This document shows positions 1 through 10,280 of a DNA stretch of 26,877 nucleotides, one piece after another. Made by a program: the position numbers and the translations under genes. The stretch is taken from the NCBI GenBank assembly GCA_026770615.1, contig MU631529.1, positions 182,133-209,009 on the forward strand. The letters run 5' to 3'. The notes beneath the pieces were generated by a model. The model saw nothing but the letters and a program-made list of their open reading frames with translations. It searched no databases and was not told the DNA's origin. How positions within the stretch are numbered: position 1 is the stretch's first letter; every line of letters begins with the position of its first letter. The stretch is from Pavlovales sp. CCMP2436 (lineage: Eukaryota > Haptophyta > Pavlovophyceae > Pavlovales).

Positions 1-108
1 CTCAAGCCCCTCCGCCATCCAATAAGCAGCGCTCTCAAGCCCCTCCGCCATCGTTGCCAATTCAATAAGCAGCGCTCTCAAGCCCCTCCGCCATCGTTGC
101 CAATTCCC
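1..108. repeat. Tandem repeat, 43-bp unit
   Basis: Three copies of a unit beginning ctcaagcccctccgccat follow one another. The second and third are 43 bp apart (starting at 32 and 75). The first, cut by the window edge, lacks the 10 bp gttgccaatt. The array probably continues to the left of the window. No coding role is apparent. Confidence 0.85.
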
Positions 109-757
109 CACCAAATTAATCAATCAATAGGCCGGGTCTCAGCCGGGCAGGGCTCCTTCCAGGCTGCGGGAGTCCGCGGGCGCTGCGCAATTAACTCGAT
201 CTGTTGGATTCCCGCTTCTGAAATTGACGCGCTGGAGAGAGGCGGCCCCGGGCTGGAGGAGAAGGAGGAGAAGGAGCAGATGCTCGAAGCGGTCAGCGGG
301 GGCAAAAAGGCACCGCAAGGTGTGCACGCGCACCTTCCCCCCCCAACCCCCCTCCCTGTGTGTGTGTGTGTGGTGTGGGGGTTTGGTAGGGCAGTCAGCC
401 CACGCACGCAAGAAAGGAGGAAATGGTGAAAGCGGTTGCCGGGCTCAAAAGGCATCGCAAGGAGTGCACAACCTCCCCCCCCAACCCTCTCCCTCCTTCT
501 CTCTCTCTCTCCCCCCCCGTTTCATCTCACACGTGTGCGTGTAGACGAGGAATAAGAGGAGAGTTAGTTTACACTCCCCCCCCATGTGTGTGTGTGAGTG
601 TGCGTGTATGTGTGTGGGGGGGCTGACTGCCCCTCCCCTCCCCCCCCCCTCACAGGCATAGACTCGCTCAGATGGCGAATACACTCCTGCACACAAGAAC
701 TCCAACCCTAACCCCAAATCATACTCATCACAACAATAAGGCACCGAGCTCGCTCAG
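109..757. other. Low-complexity DNA upstream of the WD40-like gene
   Basis: No convincing gene. The stretch has C-runs, (GT)n around 357-372 and 585-615, and (CT)n around 495-512. A diverged duplication of about 70 bp is visible: 284-355 and 427-500 both run aagcggt..g..gggc..aaaaggca.cgcaagg.gtgcac followed by a C-rich tract. A shorter pair, ctcgctcagatggcg, occurs near 664 and 750; the second copy contains the proposed start codon at 758. If ctcgctcag is instead a splice acceptor, the gene downstream could extend to the left. Confidence 0.6.
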
Positions 758-3029
758 ATGGCGGATGCGCTCGCCACTGCGCTGATGGGAGGAATCGAGG
801 TATACTAGTCTACTACGAAACTGACGTGCGCTGATGCGCAGCTCGCCTAGTCTCGCCTCGCTCTAACAACGAGGGCGGCACTTTCATTCTCCCGGCCATG
901 AGTCTCCCCAGGGGGCTCCAGCCGGTCGGACAGTGTGACTTAATAATACTCCTCTTCATCTTTAGGGCGTCGAACCGGACGCATCCTTCCGCAAGCACGC
1001 CGACGCAGACTCCTTGCCAGTGCAAGATTCCTTGCCGCTGGAAACTTCGTTGCCAGTGTGCCCGCCCGCCTCAACCCAGCCCTCTCGCCGACCTTCGCTG
1101 CGCCCGCAAGCCCCACCCTCGACCCAAACTTCTCGCCGACCCTCGCATTCCTTGACGCCACCGGGGGAGGGGGGGATGCCAAGAGTCAGCGACACACACA
1201 CGGGCCTCTCGCCACAAGCAAACTCGACGCGAGCCTCGCGCCGACCCTCGCTGCATCCGCAAGCCCCGCTCCCGCGCGAGCTGGGCGCCACCCCTTGGTT
1301 GGACTCGACCGGTCCGAGCCCCAGCAGACGGGCCAGTGCTGTGCCGGCCAGCGCGCTCCCTCCCGCAGCGCTAGACGCACCCAGCAGACGGACGAGCTCC
1401 GTCACCGATGGCAGCAGGCGGGGCAGCACACGGCGGAGCAGCGCGCGCAGACCACTCGGGCGCGGGCAGGTGGCGGGCTATCTCCTGACGGCGGGCGCGG
1501 ACGGGATCGCCAAGCTCTGGACCGTGCGCGGCGAGCTGGTGGGCATTCTCGGCTCGGCGCAGGCCACAGCGCTGGCGCTCGGCCAGACGCTCTTCCAACA
1601 GGCAGAGGCGCCGAGGACAGCGGCTCAGGCGGACAGTTCCGAGGAGGCAGAAAGGGCCGAGTCAGAAGGCGGGCCGAGGGCTACGCCCATGCGCGTGTCC
1701 GCGGTGCGTGTGGGTACGCAAAAAATAAAATAAAAAAACGATTGCCACATGTTACACCATTTACTCCCCTGTGTCACCTGTCATTGCCCTATGTGACATG
1801 CAACCCCCCTCCTGCCCTATGTGACACACCCAGACGCGGACAGAGGGGCCGCCGCGCTTGACTCCGCGCTTGCGGCCCTCGCGATAGACACAGTGCCCAG
1901 CCCGTCTCTGCAGGCTGCACCCGCCTCACCCGAATCGGTCGCGCTGAGCGCGCTCAACGTCGAGGGGCGCTGCTGGCACGTGGCCTCGTCGCGCTACCTC
2001 CGCGTGGTACTGGAGCCGGGCGCGGGGGAGGCTCTGCGCGGACGCAAGATCTCTCCGCTGGGCGTGTGGGAGCAAAAGGGGCGCGAGGCGAACCGGGTCG
2101 CTGCCGAGCGCGCGGCCGCCGAGGAGCGCGCGGCGGAGGCGGAGGCGCAGGTGGCGGGTGCGCTCGAGCTGGAGAGCTTGGAGGCGCAGCTCGGCTCCCT
2201 CGACATGGCGATGGACGAAGGCGAGATGGTAGGCGGGCAGCCGAGCGAGGGGAGCAGCGCGAGCGGCGACGAGGCGGACTCACCCGGGCGCCAAGGAAAC
2301 CTCCCCCACTCCTCCGAGCAGCGGGTTTCCCTTCTGCAGCTGCAGCACAGGGCTCTGCAGGAGCCGAGCTCCACCGCCATCTCCGCTCAGATCACGCAGA
2401 TCCTCGCGCACCGCTCCAACCGCCTCGCCGGCGTGTCCAACGTGTCGCCCGCCGCCGCCGCTGGCTCGCTGGCATCGCCGCCGCTGCCGCCGCCGCCGCG
2501 AGCGGAGCGCGCACCGGGCGCGGTGATGCACCGGCTGCAGGTGAAGGCTATCGTCGACGTGTCCGCGCCGGGCGCGCGCACGCACCGCGAAAAGCACGTG
2601 TACGGCGGCGGTGGCGGCGGGGAGGACGCGCTCATCTCGGCGGCAGCGGGCCCGTTGAGCGGGGTGGCGGCCAAGCTGGCCAAGCTACTCGACGGAGGCA
2701 AACCGATTGAGATTAAGGGTAAGCTCTCTGCGAGGCAGCGCCGCGAAACGATGGAGTTGGCGGGCAGGCTCGAGGTTGGCGTGCAGCACATCAGGCATTG
2801 CCGCGAGACGGTGGGCTCGACGGGTAAGTCGCTTGCGCCGAGCGCGGCCTTGCGCGCGCGGCCCGTGCCGACGCCGCCCGTGCTGGGCACGCCCCGAGCC
2901 GCTCCCTTCTCGCGCGCGCAGTCGCAGGCCAGCGGCGAGAATGCACCTCCGCCCGCGCGCAAGCTCAACACTGGCCGCGTGTCGCCGGCCCATAATCTCA
3001 ATCGGTACCTGTCGGCGCGCTGTGAATAG
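758..3029 (+). CDS. WD40-like, Ser/Pro/Arg-rich protein (three exons)
   Basis: Proposed exons are 758-799, 966-1713 and 1834-3029 (661 residues). Introns are 800-965 (gtatac...ctttag) and 1714-1833 (gtacgc...acccag); phases 0 and 1 match. Residues 15-180 are disordered and rich in Ser, Pro and Arg, with seven R-R-x-S sites. Residues 185-211 (GYLLTAGADGIAKLWTVRGE...) read as one WD40 blade, similar in feel to the last blade of WDR49/WDR64-type proteins. The third exon adds an Ala/Glu coiled-coil-like helix, more low complexity, and a basic C-terminal region. A single blade cannot form a propeller, so either more exons lie left of the window or the rest is too diverged to see. Function unknown; a structural or scaffold role is only a guess. 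The first exon is the least certain part. Confidence 0.6.
1714..1833 (+). other. Intron of the WD40-like gene with repeated ccctatgtgaca
   Basis: A 120-nt phase-1 GT-AG intron. Just before the acceptor it holds two direct copies of ccctatgtgaca and several alternating tgtcac/gtgaca hexamers that could pair. A similar tgtcacacatgtcacac patch occurs in the intron at 18605-18778 of another gene. Confidence 0.55.
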
Positions 3030-3137
3030 CAGCACTGTTGCATGCGACTCGAACTGTTAGTGATGCGTTTAGCGAGCTGCTTCGGGCCAAAGGTGTACAC
3101 CCTTGTTCGGGCTGACCCATGCAGGGTTTTTGCAATT

Positions 3138-3914
3138 CTAGCAGACCACAGGCGACATTAATTTTAAATTTACGCTGCTCGCGGCCGGCGCGCCCGGGTG
3201 GCACGCGCCGGAGCTGGTGGCAGCGCTGAGGCGTGCCGACCGCGCCAGCGTCTTGAAGAGGGCGAAGTTTGCCATGAAGACGAGTCGTCTCCAGCGCTTG
3301 AAGAGCTCGTTTTTGGCGACGGGTGAGGTCGAGTATCGCCACTGCGCACAGGGAGCCCCGCCCGTTCGGGCCGTCGCCTTCTTCATCGCGGCGCCCGTAC
3401 GTTCGGCGCCGACGTTCTTAGACATGTTGAGCAGGACCGCCGCCAACTTGAGGGCGTCGCGCTGCGCCATGTGCGCCACCGTTTTAGAGACCACGGGATC
3501 TGGGGCTCTGCCATCCACCACGGCGATGAGCGCCACCAGCTCGGTGCGCGCAGAGGCTTGCTGGGCGCTCGCCCTGAGCTCACGTCTCTTGATCTCGTAC
3601 CGGTGCGTGCGCTCCCGCCACCCTGCGCGCTGGCAGTCCTCCCATTCCACTCTCTCCGCATCCGCGACCAGCGCGTTTGCCGCCACCTCCCCGGCAGCGG
3701 CCTCCTCCGCCAATTTCAGGGCGCGCTGCTCGTAGTGGTCGTTGCACCACTCAAGGCGCATGCCCGCCGGCGCGTACCGACTCACGCCCGCGTTCTCGCG
3801 TGCTTGGCGAGCAGCAGCATCGACGATGTTCTTGGAGCCGCCCTTCTGCGACGTATAGCCGCCTCCTGCTGAGCGCCGGCGCGCGCGCGCTGGTCGAGGC
3901 CCTTCCTTGGCCAT
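3138..3914 (-). CDS. Hypothetical basic protein (divergent partner of the 4079 gene)
   Basis: An uninterrupted frame of 258 residues from the ATG at 3914; an upstream in-frame ATG at 3941 would add nine residues. The N-terminus is very basic (RPARARRRSAGGG), followed by long Ala/Glu/Arg-rich helices and a basic, aromatic segment near the C-terminus (ELFKRWRRLVFMANFALFK). No signal peptide, convincing TM segment or known domain was recognised. It lies head to head with the gene at 4079, with 164 bp between start codons, so a shared promoter is likely. Composition looks nuclear or nucleic-acid binding, but that is inference. The opposite-strand frame is also open over 3677-3941, so the 5' boundary is not certain. 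Confidence 0.5.
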   Translation of the reverse strand: MAKEGPRPARARRRSAGGGYTSQKGGSKNIVDAAARQARENAGVSRYAPAGMRLEWCNDHYEQRALKLAEEAAAGEVAANALVADAERVEWEDCQRAGWRERTHRYEIKRRELRASAQQASARTELVALIAVVDGRAPDPVVSKTVAHMAQRDALKLAAVLLNMSKNVGAERTGAAMKKATARTGGAPCAQWRYSTSPVAKNELFKRWRRLVFMANFALFKTLARSARLSAATSSGACHPGAPAASSVNLKLMSPVVC

Positions 3915-4078
3915 GGCTCGTTCGAGGCAGTCCTCTTGCACGAACGGCCGCGAGTTTTGTCACCGGGGTTGGCCTACCGCACTCAATACGAGTCGCTGAG
4001 TGCATTAGTTGGCTTGGCCTCGAAACACCCGGACTGGCTCGCTGGCATCGCCGCCGCTGCCGCCGCCGCCAGGCTATC

Positions 4079-5716
4079 ATGGCGCCCCCCGTTGCCCGCA
4101 CGCTGCTACCGCTGCTCGAGGGGGAGGAGCTTGAGCTCGCGGAGGATCCGCTGACGCGGCGCGGCCGCCCGGCGGCGCCGGTGGCGCTCAAGCCTCCCCT
4201 CGCGCCGGTCGTCACACTGCCCGCCGCGATCGCGCCGCAGGACAACGCTCTCGCCGCGAAGACGGCCGCCAAGCGGATCTCGCCTACCGCGGGCGCCGCG
4301 CTCCTCGTGGTCTTCAAGGCGAGTTCGGACGCCTGGCGCGGTGAGCTGCCGCAAACCCAGTCGGAGTCAGGCATCGCGACCGGCCCGTTGGCAGTTGCGC
4401 TCGAGAACAAGCTCGACCGGCAGCAGATCGTGCGCCAGTGGAAGAAATACTACGATGGGACAGGAGACCGCGTGGTGCTGCTGTCGGCGAATGAGCGCAC
4501 TGCCGCCCTTCTCGAGCGCGTCAAGCCGCACGCGTTGCTCACCAATGGCGCTTTCTTCGACGCGACGAACAGCCTGGGCACCTTCGGGCGCCTCTGCCCT
4601 GATGCCGCCCAGGCTGCGGAGGCCCTTCGCCTCGATGTGGGCGCCGCCGACTTTGTCGTGAAGCGGCTCGGAGCCATTGCCGAGCTCATCGTGGGCAACA
4701 GCGTCTCGCTCAAGCGCAGCCTGGGCGGAGCACGCGGCAACCTCGAGGAGGAGCTGAACAACTCGCACGAGACAGCGGGGCACGAGTGGAGCAAGCTCCC
4801 GGGCGTAGTGACTGCCATGGCGGGGTTCAGGCACGGGTTGGCGCAGCAGGTCTTTCACTATATCGATGTCGCGCTGCTCGACCGCCTGTGCAAGTGGATG
4901 TATGACCGGCCGGAGACGCCGATGCCCGCCGAGTCGAAACCCACCAAGGAGCGTGCGTCGTCGCTCGTGTACTACATCGACGGCTGGATTTTGCGCTACG
5001 TCGAGAAGCGGTGCAAGACGGGCGGCGACTCATTTGAAGCTGCCTGGTTCTGGCCTCAGTGGGCGCTCGGCAACAAGCTCGACCCGCGGGACGTCGCGGA
5101 CATGGCGAGCATCCAGCAGCTGCCGACCGCGATCACCGCGGAGAGGGAATTCGGCAGACTCCTGTACCCATCTGACGTCCTCTTCGCATTTGTGTGGCGT
5201 GTCGAGCAAGTCTACTGCACGCTGGTCACCGACGAAGAGCTGTCTCTCCAACGCGGCGATGTGCTCAACTCGGTGCTGACGATATTGATGAAGGACGCGG
5301 TCACCGATCGCCTCTTTGCGGAGACGGTGCCTCCTCAGCTCCTCGCGGCGTTAAGCAGCCGAGGTGAGTCGAGGAAGGAGCTGCTGAAGCTTGTGCTCTC
5401 GCTCTACGCCAAGATGCGCGGCGGCGTCGTCACGCGCAAGCTGATGTCGCACCTGCATCAGGCCACCGCAGCTGCTGCTCAGCGCAATGCTGGCAACCTG
5501 CGCTCGAGCATGGCTGCTCTAGTGGCCCAGCCTGCCTCGTCCGCTCCTATGGCCACCGCTCCTATGGCACCGGCGCCAGTCGTTTTTACGGCGCCGAGCG
5601 CCGAGGAGTGGGAGCCAATTAGCGACGCGCTACTCGAGCAGGCCTTTGAGCTGGCGGAAAAGGAACTTGAACTGGCGTTTGGCTCCAGTGCTTTGTATAT
5701 TCAGAGTTTTATTTAA
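4079..5716 (+). CDS. Unknown protein with faint P-element/THAP9-like C-terminal features
   Basis: A single-exon frame of 545 residues from ATG 4079, with balanced composition and no low-complexity interior. The middle (LVYYIDGWILRYVEKRCK) and a later stretch (REFGRLLYPSDVLFAFVWRVE) resemble two landmarks of P-element/THAP9-type transposases, the 'Y.AGY..rK' segment and the 'rGGL.yPS' segment. The conserved glycines and cysteines are largely missing, so this may be a domesticated or decayed copy, or unrelated. The region from about residue 480 is Ala/Pro-rich, and the tail is acidic and helical. The frame is also open upstream to 3677 but overlaps the divergent gene there. No terminal inverted repeats were found around it. 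Coding status is fairly secure; the functional hint is weak. Confidence 0.6.
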   Translation: MAPPVARTLLPLLEGEELELAEDPLTRRGRPAAPVALKPPLAPVVTLPAAIAPQDNALAAKTAAKRISPTAGAALLVVFKASSDAWRGELPQTQSESGIATGPLAVALENKLDRQQIVRQWKKYYDGTGDRVVLLSANERTAALLERVKPHALLTNGAFFDATNSLGTFGRLCPDAAQAAEALRLDVGAADFVVKRLGAIAELIVGNSVSLKRSLGGARGNLEEELNNSHETAGHEWSKLPGVVTAMAGFRHGLAQQVFHYIDVALLDRLCKWMYDRPETPMPAESKPTKERASSLVYYIDGWILRYVEKRCKTGGDSFEAAWFWPQWALGNKLDPRDVADMASIQQLPTAITAEREFGRLLYPSDVLFAFVWRVEQVYCTLVTDEELSLQRGDVLNSVLTILMKDAVTDRLFAETVPPQLLAALSSRGESRKELLKLVLSLYAKMRGGVVTRKLMSHLHQATAAAAQRNAGNLRSSMAALVAQPASSAPMATAPMAPAPVVFTAPSAEEWEPISDALLEQAFELAEKELELAFGSSALYIQSFI

Positions 5717-6043
5717 TTAATTTATAACTATATGAATCCCTAGTTATATCAGTAATCCCTAGTTAAATATCGTCAGTACTACCCTCCCGAACAGTCATGG
5801 ACGCGAAGTTAATATCAGTGAATAACGACCGTACAGCACAACGCTAGTTTACTAGTTTAGAAGTATATAGATCAAACGAAAACTTTATATTTATTTATCA
5901 CGCTAGTTATTTAATTACCTTAGCGGTGGTTCGCCGCCACAACTAACTTATACATAAAGTCATCATTAACTAGCTGCATTACGATGACAGCACTTAAATA
6001 CCGGTAATACATTAAGTTATAAATAGTGATATACATGGACGCC
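5717..6043. other. AT-rich spacer between convergent genes
   Basis: The sequence drops abruptly in GC after the stop codon. It holds a short direct repeat, aatccctagtta at 5735-5746 and 5754-5765, and many ttaattaa-like tracts. It probably contains the 3' UTRs of the two convergent genes; no clear gene or structured RNA is seen. Confidence 0.5.
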
Positions 6044-6822
6044 CTACGCATCCGAGCTCGGCGCATCTGCACTGGCAGCGGGCGCGGCGCTCACTTCGTT
6101 GAGCTTGCGCCTCTTCTCCTTCTTGCCCTCCTTCGTAGCCTTGGTGTGCGCGGCCGACTCTTCCAAACGCCGCACGACTGCCGATGGCGGAGAGTGCGCC
6201 GCGCCCGAGTTGTTGCTCCCAGCGATCGCAGCGATGGCTCCCAGCGATCCCAGCGATTGCTCCCAGCGGCGTCGGCGGATGCAGCGGCGGGCGGCTCTTC
6301 GACTGGCGGCGGGTCGGCGATCGGAGACGGAGGAGCCGGCTGGTCGGCATCGGGCGGCTCGGAGAGGGGCTGGGTTCGAGGCTTCGGCGCGAAATCCTCA
6401 CCGGGGCGACCCACGCTGTGCACAGCGAAGAGCAACGGCAGCGGCTTGGTGCCAAAGGTGAAGAGGGCGAACTCGAATGCGGACATCTCCACGCCGTAGA
6501 CCGCCGAGATGGCCGCGGCCGACGCGCGTGCCAGCACGCCCGTTGCCTCGACGAGGCCTTCCATGCTCTCGAACGCACCCCGGGCGCCTTCTGACAGAAG
6601 CCCTTCGGCACCAAGCTGCGGCCACGCGTCGCACAGCGCTTGGTCGAAGCGCGCCTGGTCACCGATCGTGAAGCGCGGCAACGCGCCCCCGGCGAGGCAC
6701 TTGACGTAAAAGTGCTGCCGCTGCTCGTAAACGTTCGTCATCCGGTCGGGGTCGCTCGCGGCGCAGGCGGCGCCATCGTTTGTGACCCGGGCGGCGAGAA
6801 CGATTGCGCGCTTCCTCCCCAT
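6044..6822 (-). CDS. Hypothetical protein, frame broken by a 22-bp repeat
   Basis: From ATG 6822 the frame reads MGRKRAIVLAARVTNDGA..., then a region rich in Ala and aromatic residues (about residues 90-140), then a Pro/Glu/Ala linker. At the 22-bp repeat (6215-6267) a second frame takes over with a sensible lysine-rich tail (EESAAHTKATKEGKKEKR...) ending at the TAG at 6044-6046. Removing 44 nt, exactly two repeat units, joins the two frames into 244 residues. The 44 nt may be a repeat expansion that broke the gene, or a tiny non-canonical intron. An alternative acceptor near 6850 would add a few N-terminal residues (CPTFEWWY). No known domain was recognised. Confidence 0.45.
6215..6267. repeat. 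22-bp tandem repeat inside the hypothetical gene
   Basis: The nonamer gctcccagc recurs at 6215, 6237 and 6259, exactly 22 bp apart, with similar spacer (gatcgcagcgatg / gatcccagcgatt). Since 22 is not a multiple of three, each added copy changes the reading frame of the gene on the minus strand. Confidence 0.85.
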
Positions 6823-7569
6823 GTACCACCACTCGAAGGTGGGACATACCCTGCATGCACGCGGACGGGGCGGGGTCGGGGCAGGGGTCAAAGTGAGGCC
6901 AAGATTGGCGGTCCTCCAGCCCGAGCCTGTGCGCCACCAAATACTGCATCGAAGTTGAGTGAGGGAAGCCCGGCGGCAGTCTGACCCATCAAGGTACATG
7001 CCCAGTGCGTCTCACTCAACTTCGGAGCAACTTTGCAGCATCCGATCGTCCGTGGGGCGCGGAGCAAAATTGACGCAATGTACATGTGGCGCTCACGGGC
7101 ATGCGCGCTGACCTGTGGTGCGCGATCGAGTGCGGGATGAGCTCGGCCGGCGGCCCGTCAAATTCGACAGCCATTCCCGCCGAGCCGGCGGCGACCGAGC
7201 AACTCAAGCGCCTCGAGGGGCGCTCCGATCGAGGCCTTGCAGGACTGAGCTACTGGAAGCATGCCATGGCTCGAGGCTCATTTTTAATTTAATTTCTGCA
7301 TCAGCTCTCTTTTATCCTTCTTTGCTCGAACGGACGGTGAGTCCGATTCCCACTGTAGTCCGATAAATTTCGCCGTCCTATTTTGATATTTACTACAATT
7401 GCAACAACCCCACAATAGCATACTAAACAGTTGATTCTTCTCAGTTTTGACAACTTTCTTACATTATTACCTAAAGTTATTAGTTTCGTATCCTAGTGAA
7501 CCTGGTTAACACAATTATGCTCGAACAAGCCCGCGGCACCCATCAGGCGGCACGAGCCGGGTGATAGTG
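6823..7569. other. Intergenic stretch with a 13-bp inverted repeat
   Basis: The region contains a perfect inverted repeat, gaagttgagtgag at 6951-6963 and ctcactcaacttc at 7011-7023, with a 47-nt loop. It could form a hairpin in DNA or RNA. Short frames at 7086-7366 (+) have no recognisable product. The part from 7270 to 7500 is AT-rich and sits beyond the 3' end of the histidine-kinase gene. Confidence 0.5.
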
Positions 7570-8643
7570 TCAGTAAGCGAAGCGTTGCGACTTCCAACAC
7601 TCCTTGCCTTGCGCCTCGGTTGGCTTCGACATCTCTGAGGAGCGGGACTTCGACTTGCTCACCCGCAGCGGCGACTCTAGCGGCGAGGTGCTCGGATCGA
7701 CGGGCGCAACCCTTGACGCGAGACGTGTGGGTTGAGAGTTGCTGGAGTGGCTCAAGCGCCAGATCTCGTCTGAGCGGTCGTACGCCAGCACGAAGCGACT
7801 GCGCATCGGCGCGGAGCTCGGCCCGACGGGCTCGATCCCCGACTTGAGAAGTGCGAGCCGAGAGCTGCCGAAGGGGCTCCAGGTTGCGTTTGAGCGGCCT
7901 ACATTGTTCCCCTGTGTGGCGGTCGGACTGTGGCGCGAGGGCCGATAAAGCCAGGCGGCAGAGGTGGACGGGGAGCGCTTGCCGGCGGAAGAGACGGACG
8001 GCTGGCGCTTGGTGTCGCTCTCCCGTGAGGCCACCAGTGCCCGCTCCGCGTCGAGGAGCAGCCGCGCAGCGTGGAGCTTCATGAGCTTGACACACTCTGA
8101 CATCCCCGCGCTGTCTTTGTTGAGGCACGCGTCGAGTCCGCTCGCCTCGAAGGCGTATCGCTCCTCGCAGCCAAATGGGTCGCCCGTCATCCCTAAGATC
8201 AGACCGGAGTAGCCCATGGCGCGCAGCGCGCGCGTCGTCTCTGCACCGCCCATCCTGCACAGGGCAGTGGCAGGGACGGTAGGGTCCATAGTGACGGGTC
8301 AGTCATATACGGGAATCACGGCGGGGTTCTTGGAACAGGGGGAGAGGGCGGGGGGCGTCATCGATAGGGTATATATATAGCGGCTCAGCGGTGAATTGAC
8401 AACGAACAAAGGGCGCCTCCTGGCACACACCGCGGCATATGGTTGTCGATGACGATACAGTGGAACTTCTGGCCTGCGCGGACGAGCTCAAGCGCCTCAG
8501 TGCCGTCCTCAACCTGCTCGTAAGCGACACCGAGCGGTTGAAACGTCTGCAGAGGTACCGTAAAGCGAACGAAAGCTGTGCACAAAGTGGGGCATGCAAC
8601 GGGAGGAGCGTGAGGCGCTGGGCAAATTTGGGCAGTCTAAACA

Positions 8644-8681
<38 letters not shown>

Positions 8682-8706
8682 CAGTCAGACGCCAGCTTTA
8701 ATCCCT

Positions 8707-8756
<50 letters not shown>

Positions 8757-9173
8757 GATATGTATGTGTGTGTGTGTGTGTATGCATATATACGACCGAC
8801 GATGACTCAGACTGTTGTTGATGACATACGGCGAAAGCACAACCGACGTCAGGATAAATATATGCATGTATGCGTATGTATATATATGTATGTATGTATG
8901 TATATATACATACATACATACGTTAGGATGAATAATACGTCTGACGTCGACCAAGTCAGTGAGTAAATAACACCTGTTGAACCATGCTGAGCCGCTATAT
9001 ATATGCATACATTGATATACATACATATATACATGTACACACACACATATACACACACACACACACATACGCACACACACACGCACACATACATACACAC
9101 ATATATATATATATATATATATAGCCAGTTTGCGTATACTTAGCCGAACGCCGGTTGTTTACACACACACACG

Positions 9174-9233
<60 letters not shown>

Positions 9234-10220
9234 TAGTTTGCGTATACTTAGCCGAACGCCGGTTGTCATGTCGCTGAGTGTCAGGTGATCGCAGCAACAA
9301 GCCGAGGCTGAGGTCGCAGAAGGACATGGAAGAGGGGCAGTGTCACGCCCGTCTTATATTTAATATACCCCCATACTTATTATTACCGGCTCAGCATGGT
9401 TCATTCACTCACAGACTTGATCGACGTCAGACTTGAGTCCTGGTAGCAGGGGTGGAAGAGGTGAAGTTGGTGACGATATAAGACCATATATATTTCGTGC
9501 TTAGCAGGCAGGGGAGAGCAGCAGGCAGGTTGGCTTAAGCGGGTAAACAGCAGTCATCTACAGACAAACTCGAAGACACAAACATATGAACACGTACTGC
9601 TAGGGATTCAAGCTCGCGTCTGACTGTCCGGGAAGTTCTGCTGATTAACAACATGCACTGTCCGGGAAGTTCTGCTGATTAACAACATGCTGGGCGCAAA
9701 ACACTACGGGAGGCAGTGAGTGCGCACCATCATCCTCGACGTGCAGCGCGCGGTAGCCGTCGGGAAATCGCTGCTCGACGATGAGCGGCTCGGCGCTCAC
9801 CGCCTTCAGCGCGCTTGGTTGCTCGAGATCCGGCGCAACGGTACTGTCGATCTCGCAGTCGACGCGCATCTCGAAGCACGTGCCCTTGCCGTAGCCTTCG
9901 GAGCTCAGCACGAGCAAGCCGCTGTGCTTGCGCAGGAGCTCGCGGACTATTGGCAGCCCGATACCTGTGCCACCATTGCCCTGCATCTACCCGCGGCCCA
10001 CCTGGGGATACAGTTCACATGGGTCAGATGATAAGCCAGGTGGGCCAATAATGTAAGCGTCACGTTCGGGAGATCGGCGCCGTGCTCTGCCCACTGCCCT
10101 GCCCACCTGCGTAAACATCCGGTCCTTGCCGAGGGCCCCGAGCTCGCGCTCACTAAGCCCAATTCCCTCGTCCTGGACCTGCACAACGGCAGAGGAGACA
10201 GTCGAAAAGAGAGGACAGTT

Positions 10221-10280
<60 letters not shown>

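Noticed and set aside
97..626. Small frames in the first 600 bp
   Set aside because: They run through C-runs and GT/CT repeats, lack any domain and overlap on both strands.
701..715. Telomere-like aaccctaacccc
   Set aside because: Only one unit and a half; not an array.
925..965. 41-nt intron from an ATG at 898 joined to the exon at 966
   Set aside because: Phase fits, but 41 nt is very short; the 166-nt intron 800-965 from ATG 758 also fits and has a better donor.
966..985. tRNA B-box-like ggttcgacgcc on the minus strand
   Set aside because: The loop is six bases rather than seven and no A-box or acceptor stem is found; it lies at an exon start.
7493..8260. Alternative open frame overlapping the last histidine-kinase exon
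   Set aside because: It contains an internal repeat, but only the other frame continues the receiver domain through the splice site.
8439..9327. Short frames encoding Tyr/Ile and Cys/Val runs
   Set aside because: They are translations of TA and TG microsatellites inside an intron.
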